Positions 35,207-43,805 of a DNA stretch of 64,000 nucleotides are shown one piece after another. Positions within the stretch are counted from its first letter, which is position 1; each line of letters starts with the position of its first letter. The stretch lies in contig NZ_CP102290.1 in NCBI RefSeq assembly GCF_025151995.1, forward strand, positions 3,348,001 to 3,412,000. Direction: 5' to 3'. A model generated the notes under the pieces. The model ran no database searches, had not been told where the DNA came from, and worked only from the letters and a program-made list of their open reading frames with translations. Source of the stretch: Ruminococcus gauvreauii (GTDB taxonomy: Bacteria > Bacillota > Clostridia > Lachnospirales > Lachnospiraceae). Made by a program: the position numbers and the translations under genes.

Positions 35207-35235
35207 TTGACATTTTTTCTTATCTTGGTTACAAT
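35207..35235 (+). promoter_or_regulatory. SigA promoter of cardiolipin synthase
   Basis: TTGACA (35207-35212), exactly 17 bases, TACAAT (35230-35235). Confidence 0.8.
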
Positions 35236-35286
35236 TGCTCTTAACATGAAGAGTGAAAGACTGGGATACGAAATGAGGAATGACGT

Positions 35287-36879
35287 TTGGAAAATGAAGA
35301 AATACAGCTGACAGAGAAGAAACTGTCAGTGGAACGGGGAAAACGCGGCGTGCTGAAGGTGATCTTCGGCAGGACGGCGATCATCATTGTGCTGCTGCTG
35401 ATTCAGCTTTTGGTTCTGTTTGTTGGGTTTCAGTATCTGCGGCAGTATATAGACATGGTCTACTTCTATGCCATTTACCAGGTGTTTATGGCGGTGCTGG
35501 TCCTGTGGATCATCAATCAGCAGGGTAACCCTGCATTCAAGCTGGCGTGGATTGTGCCTATCCTGGTGCTTCCGGTATCAGGGGCATTGTTTTACGTTTT
35601 TATCAAATTACAGCTTGGCAGCAGGATGCTCAATAAGCGGCTGTACAAACTGGCAGAGGAGACAAAAGTATATTCAAAACAGGATATGGAGACGATGCTT
35701 CATCTGGAAGATGAGCACCGTCAGGTAGTAAGTCTGGCCAGGTATCTGAGTGAGACTGCCTCCTTTCCGGTGTACCGGAATACGACGGTCAAATATTTTC
35801 CGCTTGGAGAGGATAAGTTCGAAGAGCTGAAAATACAGTTAAAGCGAGCGAAACAATTTATCTTTCTGGAATATTTTATTATTCAGGAAGGACTGATGTG
35901 GGATACAGTTCTGGATATTTTAAAGGAGAAGGTGCAGGAAGGTGTTGAGGTACGTCTGATGTATGACGGTACCTGTACACTTGCACTGCTTCCGTCCCAA
36001 TATCCGAAACAGATGGAGGAGCTTGGCATCAAATGTAAGGTATTTGCGCCGATCCGGCCTGCACTATCGACATCGCAGAATAACCGGGACCACAGAAAGA
36101 TACTGGTCATCGACGGCGAGACGGCGTTTACCGGCGGTATCAATCTGGCAGATGAATATATCAATAGAAAAGTTCGTTTCGGGCATTGGAAAGATACCGG
36201 AATCATGATCCAGGGAGATGCGGTCCGCAGTTTTACCCTGATGTTCCTGCAGATGTGGGACATCGACGTGAAGAAAGAAAATTACTCCCGGTATCTGGAC
36301 GTTCCGAGATATATGCCGGCATACGGTGCACCGGGTTTTGTGATTCCGTACGGGGACAGCCCGCTGGACAATGAACCGGTAGGACAGCAGGTCTATCTGG
36401 ATATGATCTATGGCGCAAAGGACTATCTGCATATTATGACTCCATATCTGATACTGGACCATGAGACACTGCAGGCTTTTCAGTTCGCGGCTAAGCGCGG
36501 TGTGGATGTGAAGATCATCATGCCGCATATCCCGGATAAATGGTATGCGTTTGTTGTCGCCAAGACGTATTATCAGGAGCTCTTAAAGACAGGGGTTAAG
36601 ATATACGAGTACACACCTGGCTTTATCCATGCAAAAAGCTTTGTGACCGATGATGAACAGGCGGTTGTGGGGACGATCAACCTGGATTTTAGAAGTCTTT
36701 ATCTTCATTTCGAATGTGCCGCGTACATGTATAAGGTGCCGTGCATTGCCGATATTGAGAGGGACTACCAGGAGACTCTGGAAAAATGCCAGAGAATCAC
36801 AGTTGAAGACTGCAGACGGGAAAAACTGAGCGTGAAGGCGGCGGGCAGAATACTGAGACTGTTTGCTCCGCTGATGTAA
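35287..36879 (+). CDS. cls: Cardiolipin synthase (PLD superfamily)
   Basis: A 530-residue membrane enzyme that joins phosphatidylglycerols to cardiolipin. Two to three N-terminal helices (about 28-105) are followed by two HKD phospholipase D motifs: HRKILVIDG with His269 and HAKSFVTDDEQAVVGTINLDFRS with His448. The start is TTG at 35287 behind a GAGG site; no in-frame ATG fits better. Strong promoter upstream. Confidence 0.93.
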   Translation: MENEEIQLTEKKLSVERGKRGVLKVIFGRTAIIIVLLLIQLLVLFVGFQYLRQYIDMVYFYAIYQVFMAVLVLWIINQQGNPAFKLAWIVPILVLPVSGALFYVFIKLQLGSRMLNKRLYKLAEETKVYSKQDMETMLHLEDEHRQVVSLARYLSETASFPVYRNTTVKYFPLGEDKFEELKIQLKRAKQFIFLEYFIIQEGLMWDTVLDILKEKVQEGVEVRLMYDGTCTLALLPSQYPKQMEELGIKCKVFAPIRPALSTSQNNRDHRKILVIDGETAFTGGINLADEYINRKVRFGHWKDTGIMIQGDAVRSFTLMFLQMWDIDVKKENYSRYLDVPRYMPAYGAPGFVIPYGDSPLDNEPVGQQVYLDMIYGAKDYLHIMTPYLILDHETLQAFQFAAKRGVDVKIIMPHIPDKWYAFVVAKTYYQELLKTGVKIYEYTPGFIHAKSFVTDDEQAVVGTINLDFRSLYLHFECAAYMYKVPCIADIERDYQETLEKCQRITVEDCRREKLSVKAAGRILRLFAPLM

Positions 36880-36919
36880 GCCGGGATATTCTTAATTGAA
36901 AGGAAAGAGGGTAACAGAT

Positions 36920-37840
36920 ATGCCGATTAAAATACAGAGTGACTTGCCGGTAAAGGAAATACTGGAGAAGGAAAACATATTTGTGATGGATGAGCATCGC
37001 GCCATGCATCAGGACATTCGTCCGATTCAGATACTGATACTGAATCTGATGCCGCTGAAGGAGGAGACAGAGCTGCAGCTGCTGCGTTCTCTGTCCAATA
37101 CTCCGCTGCAGGTGGACGTGACGTTTATGAAGGTGAGTTCGCATGAGTCAAAGAACACGTCGCTGAGTCATCTGAACAAGTTTTATCAGACTTTTGATGA
37201 GCTGAAGGATCAGAAATTTGACGGTATGATCGTGACGGGGGCGCCCGTTGAGAAGATGGAGTTTGAAGAGGTGGATTACTGGGATGAGATGACACAGATC
37301 ATGGACTGGAGCCAGAAGAATGTTACTTCGACGCTCTTCCTCTGCTGGGGAGCGCAGGCTGCGCTGTATTATTTTTACGGTCTGCCGAAGGTCCAGCTGG
37401 ATAAAAAGCTGTTCGGGCTGTTCTGGCACCGGGTGAAAAACAGAAAAATACCGCTGGTGCGGGGATTTGACGACGTGTTTTTAGCGCCGCATTCCAGACA
37501 TACGGATGTGCCGATCGAAAAGATTCGTGCGTGTGAGGAGCTGACGGTTCTGGCGGAGTCTGAAGAAGCCGGAATCTTCCTGGCGATGGCCCGGGAAGGA
37601 CGCCAGATTTTTGTGATGGGACACCCGGAGTATGACAGGGTAACGCTCGATACAGAGTACAAGAGAGATCTGTCCAAAGGCCTTCCGATCGATATTCCGA
37701 AGAATTATTATGAGAACGATAATCCGGACAATAAACCGGACCTCAAGTGGCGGGCGACGGCCAACAACCTGTATACGAACTGGCTGAACTACTACGTGTA
37801 TCAGAGTACGCCGTTTGATCTGTACGGCACACCGTTTTAA
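36920..37840 (+). CDS. metA: Homoserine O-acetyltransferase, MetA/HTS family
   Basis: A 306-residue glutamine-amidotransferase-fold enzyme of methionine synthesis. Numbered from the ATG at 36920 (AGAGGG site), Cys142 in LFLCWGAQAA is the acyl-accepting nucleophile and GHPEYD carries the His/Glu pair. Residue 111 is Glu (TGAPVE), the residue reported to favour acetyl-CoA over succinyl-CoA in Bacillus cereus MetA, so O-acetylhomoserine is the expected product. No SAM riboswitch or T-box is seen in the 40 bases upstream. Confidence 0.94.
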   Translation: MPIKIQSDLPVKEILEKENIFVMDEHRAMHQDIRPIQILILNLMPLKEETELQLLRSLSNTPLQVDVTFMKVSSHESKNTSLSHLNKFYQTFDELKDQKFDGMIVTGAPVEKMEFEEVDYWDEMTQIMDWSQKNVTSTLFLCWGAQAALYYFYGLPKVQLDKKLFGLFWHRVKNRKIPLVRGFDDVFLAPHSRHTDVPIEKIRACEELTVLAESEEAGIFLAMAREGRQIFVMGHPEYDRVTLDTEYKRDLSKGLPIDIPKNYYENDNPDNKPDLKWRATANNLYTNWLNYYVYQSTPFDLYGTPF

Positions 37841-37852
37841 AAAGAATGAAAG

Positions 37853-37902
37853 AAGAGTCATTGCAACGTGAGTGTATCCTCATGGAACGGTGACTCTTTT
37901 TT
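37853..37902 (+). terminator. Terminator after metA
   Basis: AAGAGTCA...ACGTGAG pairs with CTCATG...TGACTCTT with small mismatches and is followed by TTTTTT. Confidence 0.8.
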
Positions 37903-37928
37903 GCTGTGAGTAAAATAATGTCCGAATG

Positions 37929-37956
37929 TTGTAACGAAACTGACACTGCGGACACT
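37929..37956 (+). promoter_or_regulatory. Possible ECF-type autoregulatory promoter
   Basis: TTGTAACGAAACTGACA followed by GCGGACAC has the AAC-type -35 and CG-containing -10 appearance of ECF sigma promoters and lies about 22 bases before the sigma factor's ribosome site. The spacing is shorter than usual, so this is tentative. Confidence 0.3.
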
Positions 37957-37977
37957 TATATACAAAGGAGGGAAATC

Positions 37978-38466
37978 ATGCAGGATATGGAGCAGATTTA
38001 TGAGAAATATATGCCGCAGGTATACAAGTATCTGTTCAGTCTCTGCCATGATACTCATCTGACCGAGGAGCTGACTCAGGAGACTTTTTTTCAGGCAATG
38101 AAGTCGATTGACAGTTTCCGGGGGGACTGCAAACTTTACGTATGGCTGTGCCAGATCGCCAGGAATCTGTGGTGCAGAGAATTAAGGAAAAAGTCAAAAG
38201 AAAAGCGGTCTGAGTTGACGGAAGAAATTCCGGATGCAGGACCGGAGCCGGAACGGTCTGCCATAGAGAAAATTGAGGTTCTTGAGCTGTATAAGCTGCT
38301 GCATGCACTGGAGGAACCCTTGAGGGAAGTCATGTATCTTCGGCTGACGGGCAACTTCAGTTTTAAAGAAATTGGAGAGATTCTGGATAAGGATGAGAAT
38401 TGGGCGAGAGTGACATTTTATCGTGGTAAACAGAGAATACGAAAGGAGAGCCGCCATGAAGTGTAA
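37978..38466 (+). CDS. ECF RNA polymerase sigma factor
   Basis: A 162-residue sigma-70-family factor. Region 2 (YEKYMPQVYKYLFSLCHD..LTEELTQETFFQAMKSIDSF) and region 4 (LREVMYLRLTGNFSFKEIGEILDKDENWARVTFYRGKQRI) are separated by a short acidic linker, with no region 1 or 3. ATG 37978 follows AAGGAGGG, so the in-frame start at 37906 is rejected. It overlaps by 11 bases a zinc-finger anti-sigma gene that should hold it inactive at the membrane. Confidence 0.93.
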   Translation: MQDMEQIYEKYMPQVYKYLFSLCHDTHLTEELTQETFFQAMKSIDSFRGDCKLYVWLCQIARNLWCRELRKKSKEKRSELTEEIPDAGPEPERSAIEKIEVLELYKLLHALEEPLREVMYLRLTGNFSFKEIGEILDKDENWARVTFYRGKQRIRKESRHEV

Positions 38467-39031
38467 GGTGATTCAGGATTTGCTGCCGTTATATATTGAT
38501 GGCCTGACGAGTGAGGAGAGCAATAAGGAAATAGAAAAACATCTGAAGACATGTAAAGAGTGCAGCGAATGCTGCCAGGAGATGAAGGGAGAAATCGATG
38601 AGCCGGTGGTTATCAGCGATGAAGAGATCCATGATGTGGAGCTGCTGAAAAAGATAAAGAAGAGAAGGCGCCGAATCGGAATCGCGGGAGGGATCATCAC
38701 TGCCGCTGCACTGATCATGGTTCTGACGCTGATGCAGCCAAGGACATACAGTAAGGCAAGGTATGAAGATGTTACGCTGACATATGGGACAAGAGGCGAT
38801 GTCGCGTATCTGACGATGGAGACGAAGCCGGGATATGACATTGTGTTTACCGGAGCAAATTCGTATTTGAAAGTGTTATCCGTAGAGAAATCTTTGGGGA
38901 TGGGAAAAGGCAGCATGGGATGGGAAGAAGAGATTGGGCCGGAAGATGATCCCTGCAGGTGGACGATCGAATTCTCAGATAAGATCGTTATGTTCGAAAA
39001 TGGAGAGCTGGTTGAGGAAAAAGATAAGTAA
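38456..39031 (+). CDS. Membrane anti-sigma factor with zinc-finger (zf-HC2)
   Basis: A 191-residue protein. The HxxxCxxC zinc-binding anti-sigma motif is at His29, Cys33 and Cys36 in EKHLKTCKEC; a membrane helix lies near residues 75-93 (GIAGGIITAAALIMVLTLM) after a basic stretch, and the C-terminal 95 residues face outside as a sensor. The ATG lies inside the end of the sigma gene. The stress it senses is unknown. Confidence 0.9.
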   Translation: MKCKVIQDLLPLYIDGLTSEESNKEIEKHLKTCKECSECCQEMKGEIDEPVVISDEEIHDVELLKKIKKRRRRIGIAGGIITAAALIMVLTLMQPRTYSKARYEDVTLTYGTRGDVAYLTMETKPGYDIVFTGANSYLKVLSVEKSLGMGKGSMGWEEEIGPEDDPCRWTIEFSDKIVMFENGELVEEKDK

Positions 39032-39033
39032 AA

Positions 39034-39072
39034 AGAGAAAAACTCTGCTCTGTACAGAGTTTTTCTCTGGTT
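39034..39072. terminator. Bidirectional terminator between anti-sigma and hybrid kinase genes
   Basis: AGAGAAAAACTCTG pairs with CAGAGTTTTTCTCT around a seven-base loop, with T-rich sequence following on the plus strand and TTTT on the minus strand. Confidence 0.8.
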
Positions 39073-39077
39073 TTCTT

Positions 39078-42000
39078 TTATAGTCTCCGGAAAGCCTTCC
39101 CAAGTCTGTCCAGAAGCTTCTGATAATCGATTGGTTTTGATATATGGTCATTCATGCCGGCTGCCAGGGACTTGTTAATGTCCTCGGGAAAGGCATTGGC
39201 AGTCAGTGCGATGATCGGTATATCGGCCGCCTGCGGGTGGGCACTGCTTCGGATTCTGCGTGCCGCCGTGTAGCCGTCCATGACGGGCATCTGCAGGTCC
39301 ATCAGGATTGCATGATAGGTTCCCGGTTCAGATGCGGTAAACATATGCAGCGCCTCAAGACCATTTTCGGCTGTGGATACGATCAGACCGGCCTGTGAAA
39401 GTATGGTCTGGGCGATCTCCATATTCAGTGGGTTATCCTCCACCAGCAGGACACTCCTGCCGGTCAGGATGGAGTCCGCCGGCACTGTGGCAGACTCTCC
39501 GGGAGGATCGGAATATTCCGGCTCTGCGAAGGAGAAGGCTTCCGGCTGAGCGATATTCAGATTTAAAGTAACGACAAAGCGGCTTCCGGCGCCCAGTTCG
39601 CTTTCGACCCGGATATCCCCCTGCATCGCAGAGACGATCCCCTGTGCGATGGACATTCCGAGACCGGTCCCCTGAATATGTTGAAGCTTTGCGTTTTCAG
39701 CGCGGGAAAAGGGTGCGAAAATATAGTTCAGAAATTCCCTGTCTATTCCAATTCCGTTATCCTCAACGGTAAAGACAAAACAACCTGCGGATTGTGACTG
39801 GCTGGAAACCTCCTGAACGGTAATGTTGATCCGTCCGCCCTCCGGGGTATATTTGACCGCATTGTCTCCGAGATTGATCAGAAGCTGACGGATACGGCTG
39901 CTGTCCCCGAGCAGACGGTCATGGATGACGTCCAGGATATCAAACGTAATGTGCTGCTTTTTGCTGACGGCGTCAGTGCGTATGATAGAATAAACTTCCT
40001 CAATCAGTTCAGTTAGGGAAAACGGTTCCTCCATCAGCTCAAGCTTCCCCTTTTCGATCTTGGACATATCCAGGATCTCATTGATCAGGTGCAGGAGGTG
40101 CCGGCTGGAAAACTGTATTTTATCCAGACACTCTTTTACTTTATCAGGATCATCCGCCTGTGAGGAGGCGATGGAAGTCATGCCGATGATGGCGTTCAAT
40201 GGTGTACGGATGTCATGGGACATCTGAGCCAGAAAACTGCTTTTTGCTTCATTTGCCTGCTTGGCTGTTTCATATGCTGCCAGCAATGCTCTGCGGTTCT
40301 GCTCTTCCTGTTCTTTTTCTTCCTCCACGCTGTGTGCTGCCAGGATGATTTTGGTTGGAATGCCGCTGCGGCTCTCAGCCAGAATGATATGTACTCTCAT
40401 CCAACCGAAATAACCGCCGTAGTTTCGCCTGAATTCCAGTGCATAGATGGTGTCGCCGGAACTGATTCTGCGTATGATTTCCGCTGCGGACAGAGAATGT
40501 GCAAATTGCTGCTGGTCATCCCTGTGGATGGCACGCCGGGTATAAACATCTTTTAAAAAAGTATAACTGTCTGATGAACCGATATATTCTTTCAGGTCCT
40601 CTGAAAGTGCGAATGACTGAAAGGTATCGTTTTCAAGATCAACATAAAAGACAGAGTGATAGAATGAGGAAAGCCCTTTGATGATATTCTGGTATTCAAA
40701 GTAGAGTTTCTTTCGGCGCTCCTCTTCCAGTTCCTCGAGTTTTTGTTCATTTATATTCATATTGGCAAATATGACCTTGGTCACCTGACCGTTGATCATT
40801 TCAGAAATGCTGAAACGCGAACGCACCCATTCAATGCCGTGGGAATAAACTCGTCTGAAATCAATATCATATACCGGCTGTTCCGGCGTGAGAACCTGCC
40901 GGAGAAACTCCGGGCTGCCGGCTCTACGCATTTTTTCCTGATCATCCGGGAAAACATGCTGCTGTATAAATTTCTCGTAATAGGAAGAGAGGCTGCCCAT
41001 GGGAAATGCATTCTGCTCATGAATAGCCAGCTCCTGCCAGATCGGTTTTTCCGTATCGTTGACCAGATCGAAGATATAGATGGAATAGTAGCACTGACAC
41101 AAATTTGAAAGTACATTTTCCCGCTGTTCGGCTTCCTGTCTGTCGTCGGCATTTCTGATAGTTAAAAGAATCCGTTCCTCCATATCCTGGAGAATACGGG
41201 AGGAATAATATCGGTAGTAATGAAGACCGCCGTTTTCAGCATACAGACGCAGGGTGCCTTCCTTATAACCACAGTTCTGATAGCTGGAGGGGCTTAATAT
41301 ACGATCAAATTCCTGCCGGTCTTCCAGCGGCAGCAAGGGCAGGAGCTGCCGGTAAAAATCATCGAATCTTCCGTATTGGGACAGCCGCAGAAGGCTGCCG
41401 GAATAGTGGATACAGTGGTATTCCGCTTTTTCCGTATTGATGTTGAGTGCCAGCTTATAGATCTGGGAAAATGCTGTCTGAGACGCCGCGTCGTCAATCC
41501 GCCGTTCGATTTCCCGGTCCTGTTCATCGAATGCTGCGATCACCCAGGGGTATTCGGGAGAATAATGTAAAGAAGGAACGATCAGGACCCGGCGCCAGTT
41601 TCCGGCACTGTTCCGATAGAGGGTTTCAAAGCGGGTTTCTCCCCGGCCAAGGTGCTGAAGAATATGGTCGGCATTGGTGAGTTCAAGCAGCAGTTCCCTG
41701 TACTCCGGTGCTGCTTCTGCATCCACGTAATTCTGAAAAAATGTGTGGAAATCCGAATAGTCTGCGGACAGCTGCAGAAATTTTTCCGGAAGTTTAATAA
41801 CCTTGAAGCTCTGATCAGTGACATTGCACAGCAGGATACCGATATAATTCTCGCCCAGGGTCTGGATAACAGTATCGAATTCATGTTTCATCACAGTGGT
41901 GTCGGTAATATTCTGATGATACCCGCGCAGACAGACTCCACCTGTGTAGTTCCAATCGCGAATACCTCCGCAGCGGATATAAACACGACCATGCTGCGGG

Positions 42001-42278
42001 TGAAGCCATGGGTACTGCACTTCGGAACGTTCATTTGCACAAAGTTTTTGCACGGCGGACTGTACGAGCGGATAGTAGTCCGGATCGATTCTATCATACC
42101 AGTACTGATAGCATTCTTCGGGAGGGAGTTCTTCTTGAAGTCCCAATAATTCCTGCATTGCACCGTCTGCATACATCCGGGGTCTTTCGCTTTCCTCCAG
42201 TTCAATGACCCACAGGCCTGTCCGCCCTTCGTGCAGTACTTCCTGAATTTTTTTTATATCGTTAAAATAATCGGGCAT
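39078..42278 (-). CDS. Hybrid sensor histidine kinase with several PAS-like modules and receiver
   Basis: A 1066-residue protein with no evident membrane helix or signal peptide, so probably cytoplasmic. Residues 1-660 hold about four repeated PAS/PAC-like modules (recurring YR-x-YY-S / FRRxYGGxxGWxR elements), then HisKA MSHDIRTPLNAIIGM (His688), HATPase (ETPEGG-like N box, EDNGIGID, GTGLGMSIAQGIV) and a C-terminal receiver with Asp994 in LMDLQMPVMDGYTAARRIR. No output regulator gene is adjacent, so it is an orphan. Similar large hybrids in Lachnospiraceae are often linked to diguanylate signalling or phosphorelay, but this one shows no GGDEF or EAL. Confidence 0.9.
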   Translation of the reverse strand: MPDYFNDIKKIQEVLHEGRTGLWVIELEESERPRMYADGAMQELLGLQEELPPEECYQYWYDRIDPDYYPLVQSAVQKLCANERSEVQYPWLHPQHGRVYIRCGGIRDWNYTGGVCLRGYHQNITDTTVMKHEFDTVIQTLGENYIGILLCNVTDQSFKVIKLPEKFLQLSADYSDFHTFFQNYVDAEAAPEYRELLLELTNADHILQHLGRGETRFETLYRNSAGNWRRVLIVPSLHYSPEYPWVIAAFDEQDREIERRIDDAASQTAFSQIYKLALNINTEKAEYHCIHYSGSLLRLSQYGRFDDFYRQLLPLLPLEDRQEFDRILSPSSYQNCGYKEGTLRLYAENGGLHYYRYYSSRILQDMEERILLTIRNADDRQEAEQRENVLSNLCQCYYSIYIFDLVNDTEKPIWQELAIHEQNAFPMGSLSSYYEKFIQQHVFPDDQEKMRRAGSPEFLRQVLTPEQPVYDIDFRRVYSHGIEWVRSRFSISEMINGQVTKVIFANMNINEQKLEELEEERRKKLYFEYQNIIKGLSSFYHSVFYVDLENDTFQSFALSEDLKEYIGSSDSYTFLKDVYTRRAIHRDDQQQFAHSLSAAEIIRRISSGDTIYALEFRRNYGGYFGWMRVHIILAESRSGIPTKIILAAHSVEEEKEQEEQNRRALLAAYETAKQANEAKSSFLAQMSHDIRTPLNAIIGMTSIASSQADDPDKVKECLDKIQFSSRHLLHLINEILDMSKIEKGKLELMEEPFSLTELIEEVYSIIRTDAVSKKQHITFDILDVIHDRLLGDSSRIRQLLINLGDNAVKYTPEGGRINITVQEVSSQSQSAGCFVFTVEDNGIGIDREFLNYIFAPFSRAENAKLQHIQGTGLGMSIAQGIVSAMQGDIRVESELGAGSRFVVTLNLNIAQPEAFSFAEPEYSDPPGESATVPADSILTGRSVLLVEDNPLNMEIAQTILSQAGLIVSTAENGLEALHMFTASEPGTYHAILMDLQMPVMDGYTAARRIRSSAHPQAADIPIIALTANAFPEDINKSLAAGMNDHISKPIDYQKLLDRLGKAFRRL

Positions 42279-42314
42279 ACAACGGGAACTCCTTTCTCTT
42301 ATGACCTTTCCATC

Positions 42315-42343
42315 ATTTTATGTTATTCCAGGGATGGTTGCAA
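42315..42343 (-). promoter_or_regulatory. Promoter of hybrid kinase gene
   Basis: On the minus strand TTGCAA (42343-42338), 17 bases, TAAAAT (42320-42315), 36 bases before the start; GGAG precedes the ATG. Confidence 0.6.
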
Positions 42344-42381
42344 GTTTCTTCATGAAAAAGTTCATAAAAAAGATTCTGTAA

Positions 42382-42410
42382 TTGAGAAATAAAAAAAACT
42401 GTGGTAGAAT
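42382..42410 (+). promoter_or_regulatory. Promoter of azlCD
   Basis: TTGAGA (42382-42387), 17 bases, TAGAAT (42405-42410). The 85-base leader to the ATG has only small hairpins; no T-box or known riboswitch was recognised. Confidence 0.7.
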
Positions 42411-42495
42411 ATTCACGTATTTGAAAGGGTCCATTGACGCTCCGAGCCGTTCGGGATGACGATGGGCTTACATTTTGCAGCAGGGGGAACGGTAG

Positions 42496-43200
42496 ATGAG
42501 AGAATGGCAGCGGGGAGTGCGGGACGGACTTCCCATTTGTTTTGGATATTTTGCAGTATCTTTTGCGTTTGGCATACAGGCTCGCGCGGTCGGCATGACT
42601 GCGTTTCAGGCGGTGCTCATGTCGGTGACAAATCTTACATCAGCCGGACAGTTTGCGTCGCTTGATACAATCGCGGCATCCGCCACATATTTTGAGATGG
42701 CATTTTTGCAGCTGGTGATCAATATGAGGTATTTTCTGATGTCATGTTCACTGTCACAGAAATTATCGTCAGAGATGAATCCGATCCACAGGTTTTTCAT
42801 GGCATACGGAGTGACGGATGAGATCTTTGGGGTGAGCGTGTGCAGGCCCGGGACCTTAAGCCCATGGTATTCCTACGGCCTGATGTCGGCAGCAGTTCCC
42901 GGATGGGGGCTTGGAACACTGGTCGGTGTTATCTGCGGAAATGTGCTCCCGGTTAGTATCATTAACGCCCTTGGCATCGCAATTTACGGTATGTTTCTGG
43001 CGGTCATCCTGCCGGCCGCGAAAAAGGACAGAGTAGTGGCGGGAGTCGTGGTCTGTGCGATGATACTGGGATGTGTTATGCGCTATACCCCCGGTCTTCG
43101 GGAAATCTCTTCCGGCATGCAGATCATCATGATCATACTGATCGTTGCAGGGGCGGCGGCATGGCTGTTCCCGCGAAAGGAGACGGAAAATGCAGGGTAA
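42496..43200 (+). CDS. azlC: AzlC-type branched-chain amino acid exporter subunit
   Basis: A 234-residue membrane protein with the AzlC signature near the N-terminus (GLPICFGYFAVSFAFGIQARAVGM), LTSAGQFASL and NMRYFLMSCSLSQKL, and a C-terminal pair of helices. With AzlD it exports branched-chain amino acids or their analogues. ATG 42496 follows GGGGGA. It overlaps azlD. Confidence 0.93.
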   Translation: MREWQRGVRDGLPICFGYFAVSFAFGIQARAVGMTAFQAVLMSVTNLTSAGQFASLDTIAASATYFEMAFLQLVINMRYFLMSCSLSQKLSSEMNPIHRFFMAYGVTDEIFGVSVCRPGTLSPWYSYGLMSAAVPGWGLGTLVGVICGNVLPVSIINALGIAIYGMFLAVILPAAKKDRVVAGVVVCAMILGCVMRYTPGLREISSGMQIIMIILIVAGAAAWLFPRKETENAG

Positions 43201-43501
43201 TATCTATATTTACATACTGGTCATGGCGGCAGTGACATATGCAGTCCGTGCGCTGCCTCTGACATTGATACGCAAAAAAATCACAAACCGGTATATCCAG
43301 TCGTTTTTATACTATGTTCCCTATGCGACGCTGGCTGCGATGACATTTCCGGCCATTCTGTATGCGACCGGCGATATGGTCTCGGCTGCCTGTGGGTTTG
43401 CTGCAGCGCTGTTCCTGGCGTATAAGGGGAAAGGCCTGCTCCCGGTAGCGGCAGGAGCGTGTGCAGTAGTATTTGCTGTCCAGCTTGCTATGAGCATTTG
43501 A
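43190..43501 (+). CDS. azlD: AzlD-type branched-chain amino acid exporter small subunit
   Basis: A 103-residue protein of four hydrophobic segments with the AzlD pattern (AAVTYAVRALPLTLIRKKI, FLYYVPYATLAAMTFPAILYATG). ATG 43190 lies inside the end of azlC behind AAGGAG, so the longer in-frame start at 43145 is rejected. Confidence 0.92.
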   Translation: MQGNIYIYILVMAAVTYAVRALPLTLIRKKITNRYIQSFLYYVPYATLAAMTFPAILYATGDMVSAACGFAAALFLAYKGKGLLPVAAGACAVVFAVQLAMSI

Positions 43502-43523
43502 ACCGATATATCAAAAAAAGCGG

Positions 43524-43552
43524 TTGACACTGAGACGGAAAGGAGCTATACT
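43524..43552 (+). promoter_or_regulatory. Strong SigA promoter of riboswitch-controlled ATPase
   Basis: TTGACA (43524-43529), exactly 17 bases, TATACT (43547-43552). Confidence 0.85.
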
Positions 43553-43569
43553 TGATAACAATCGAATTG

Positions 43570-43669
43570 CATTAAGAGGGAGTAGTTTAAATGCATTGTC
43601 AACAAACGCGGCTGCAGGATGCAGTCTGGTGATGCATGCCTTGATTGATGGGTTACAAGACTTTTAGTG
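43570..43669 (+). ncRNA. yybP-ykoY (Mn2+) riboswitch aptamer
   Basis: The conserved GGGAGTAG (43578-43585), GTCAACA (43598-43604) and ACAAGAC (43655-43661) elements appear in the order of the yybP-ykoY family. P1 forms between CATTAAGAG (43570-43578) and CTTTTAGTG (43661-43669), nine pairs including G-U. The right arm of P1 is also the left arm of the terminator at 43657, so Mn2+ binding that stabilises P1 should prevent termination: an ON switch. The downstream cation ATPase is a known target class for this riboswitch. Confidence 0.87.
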
Positions 43670-43717
43670 TACTTATGGAATATGCGAAATTCCACAAGTA
43701 CATTAAGAGTCTTTTTT
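43657..43717 (+). terminator. Riboswitch expression-platform terminator
   Basis: A roughly 25-bp hairpin runs from AAGACTTTTAG-TGTACTT to AAGTACATTAAG-AGTCTT with a TGGAAT/ATTCCA apical stem, followed by TTTTT. It shares bases 43661-43669 with aptamer helix P1, so the two structures exclude each other. Confidence 0.88.
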
Positions 43718-43805
43718 ATTGCATAAGAAACATCATTCCCTGTGCGGCAAAAGTGCTCCGCGGGATCGCACGGCAAGGCAGATCAAATGAATGGAGGAAA
43801 GAATT

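Noticed and set aside
36880..36919. SAM riboswitch or T-box before metA
   Set aside because: Only 40 bases separate the genes and no conserved elements are present.
42411..42495. Riboswitch or T-box in the azlCD leader
   Set aside because: Only short 4-5 bp stems; no T-box TGGN motif with terminator and no recognised aptamer.
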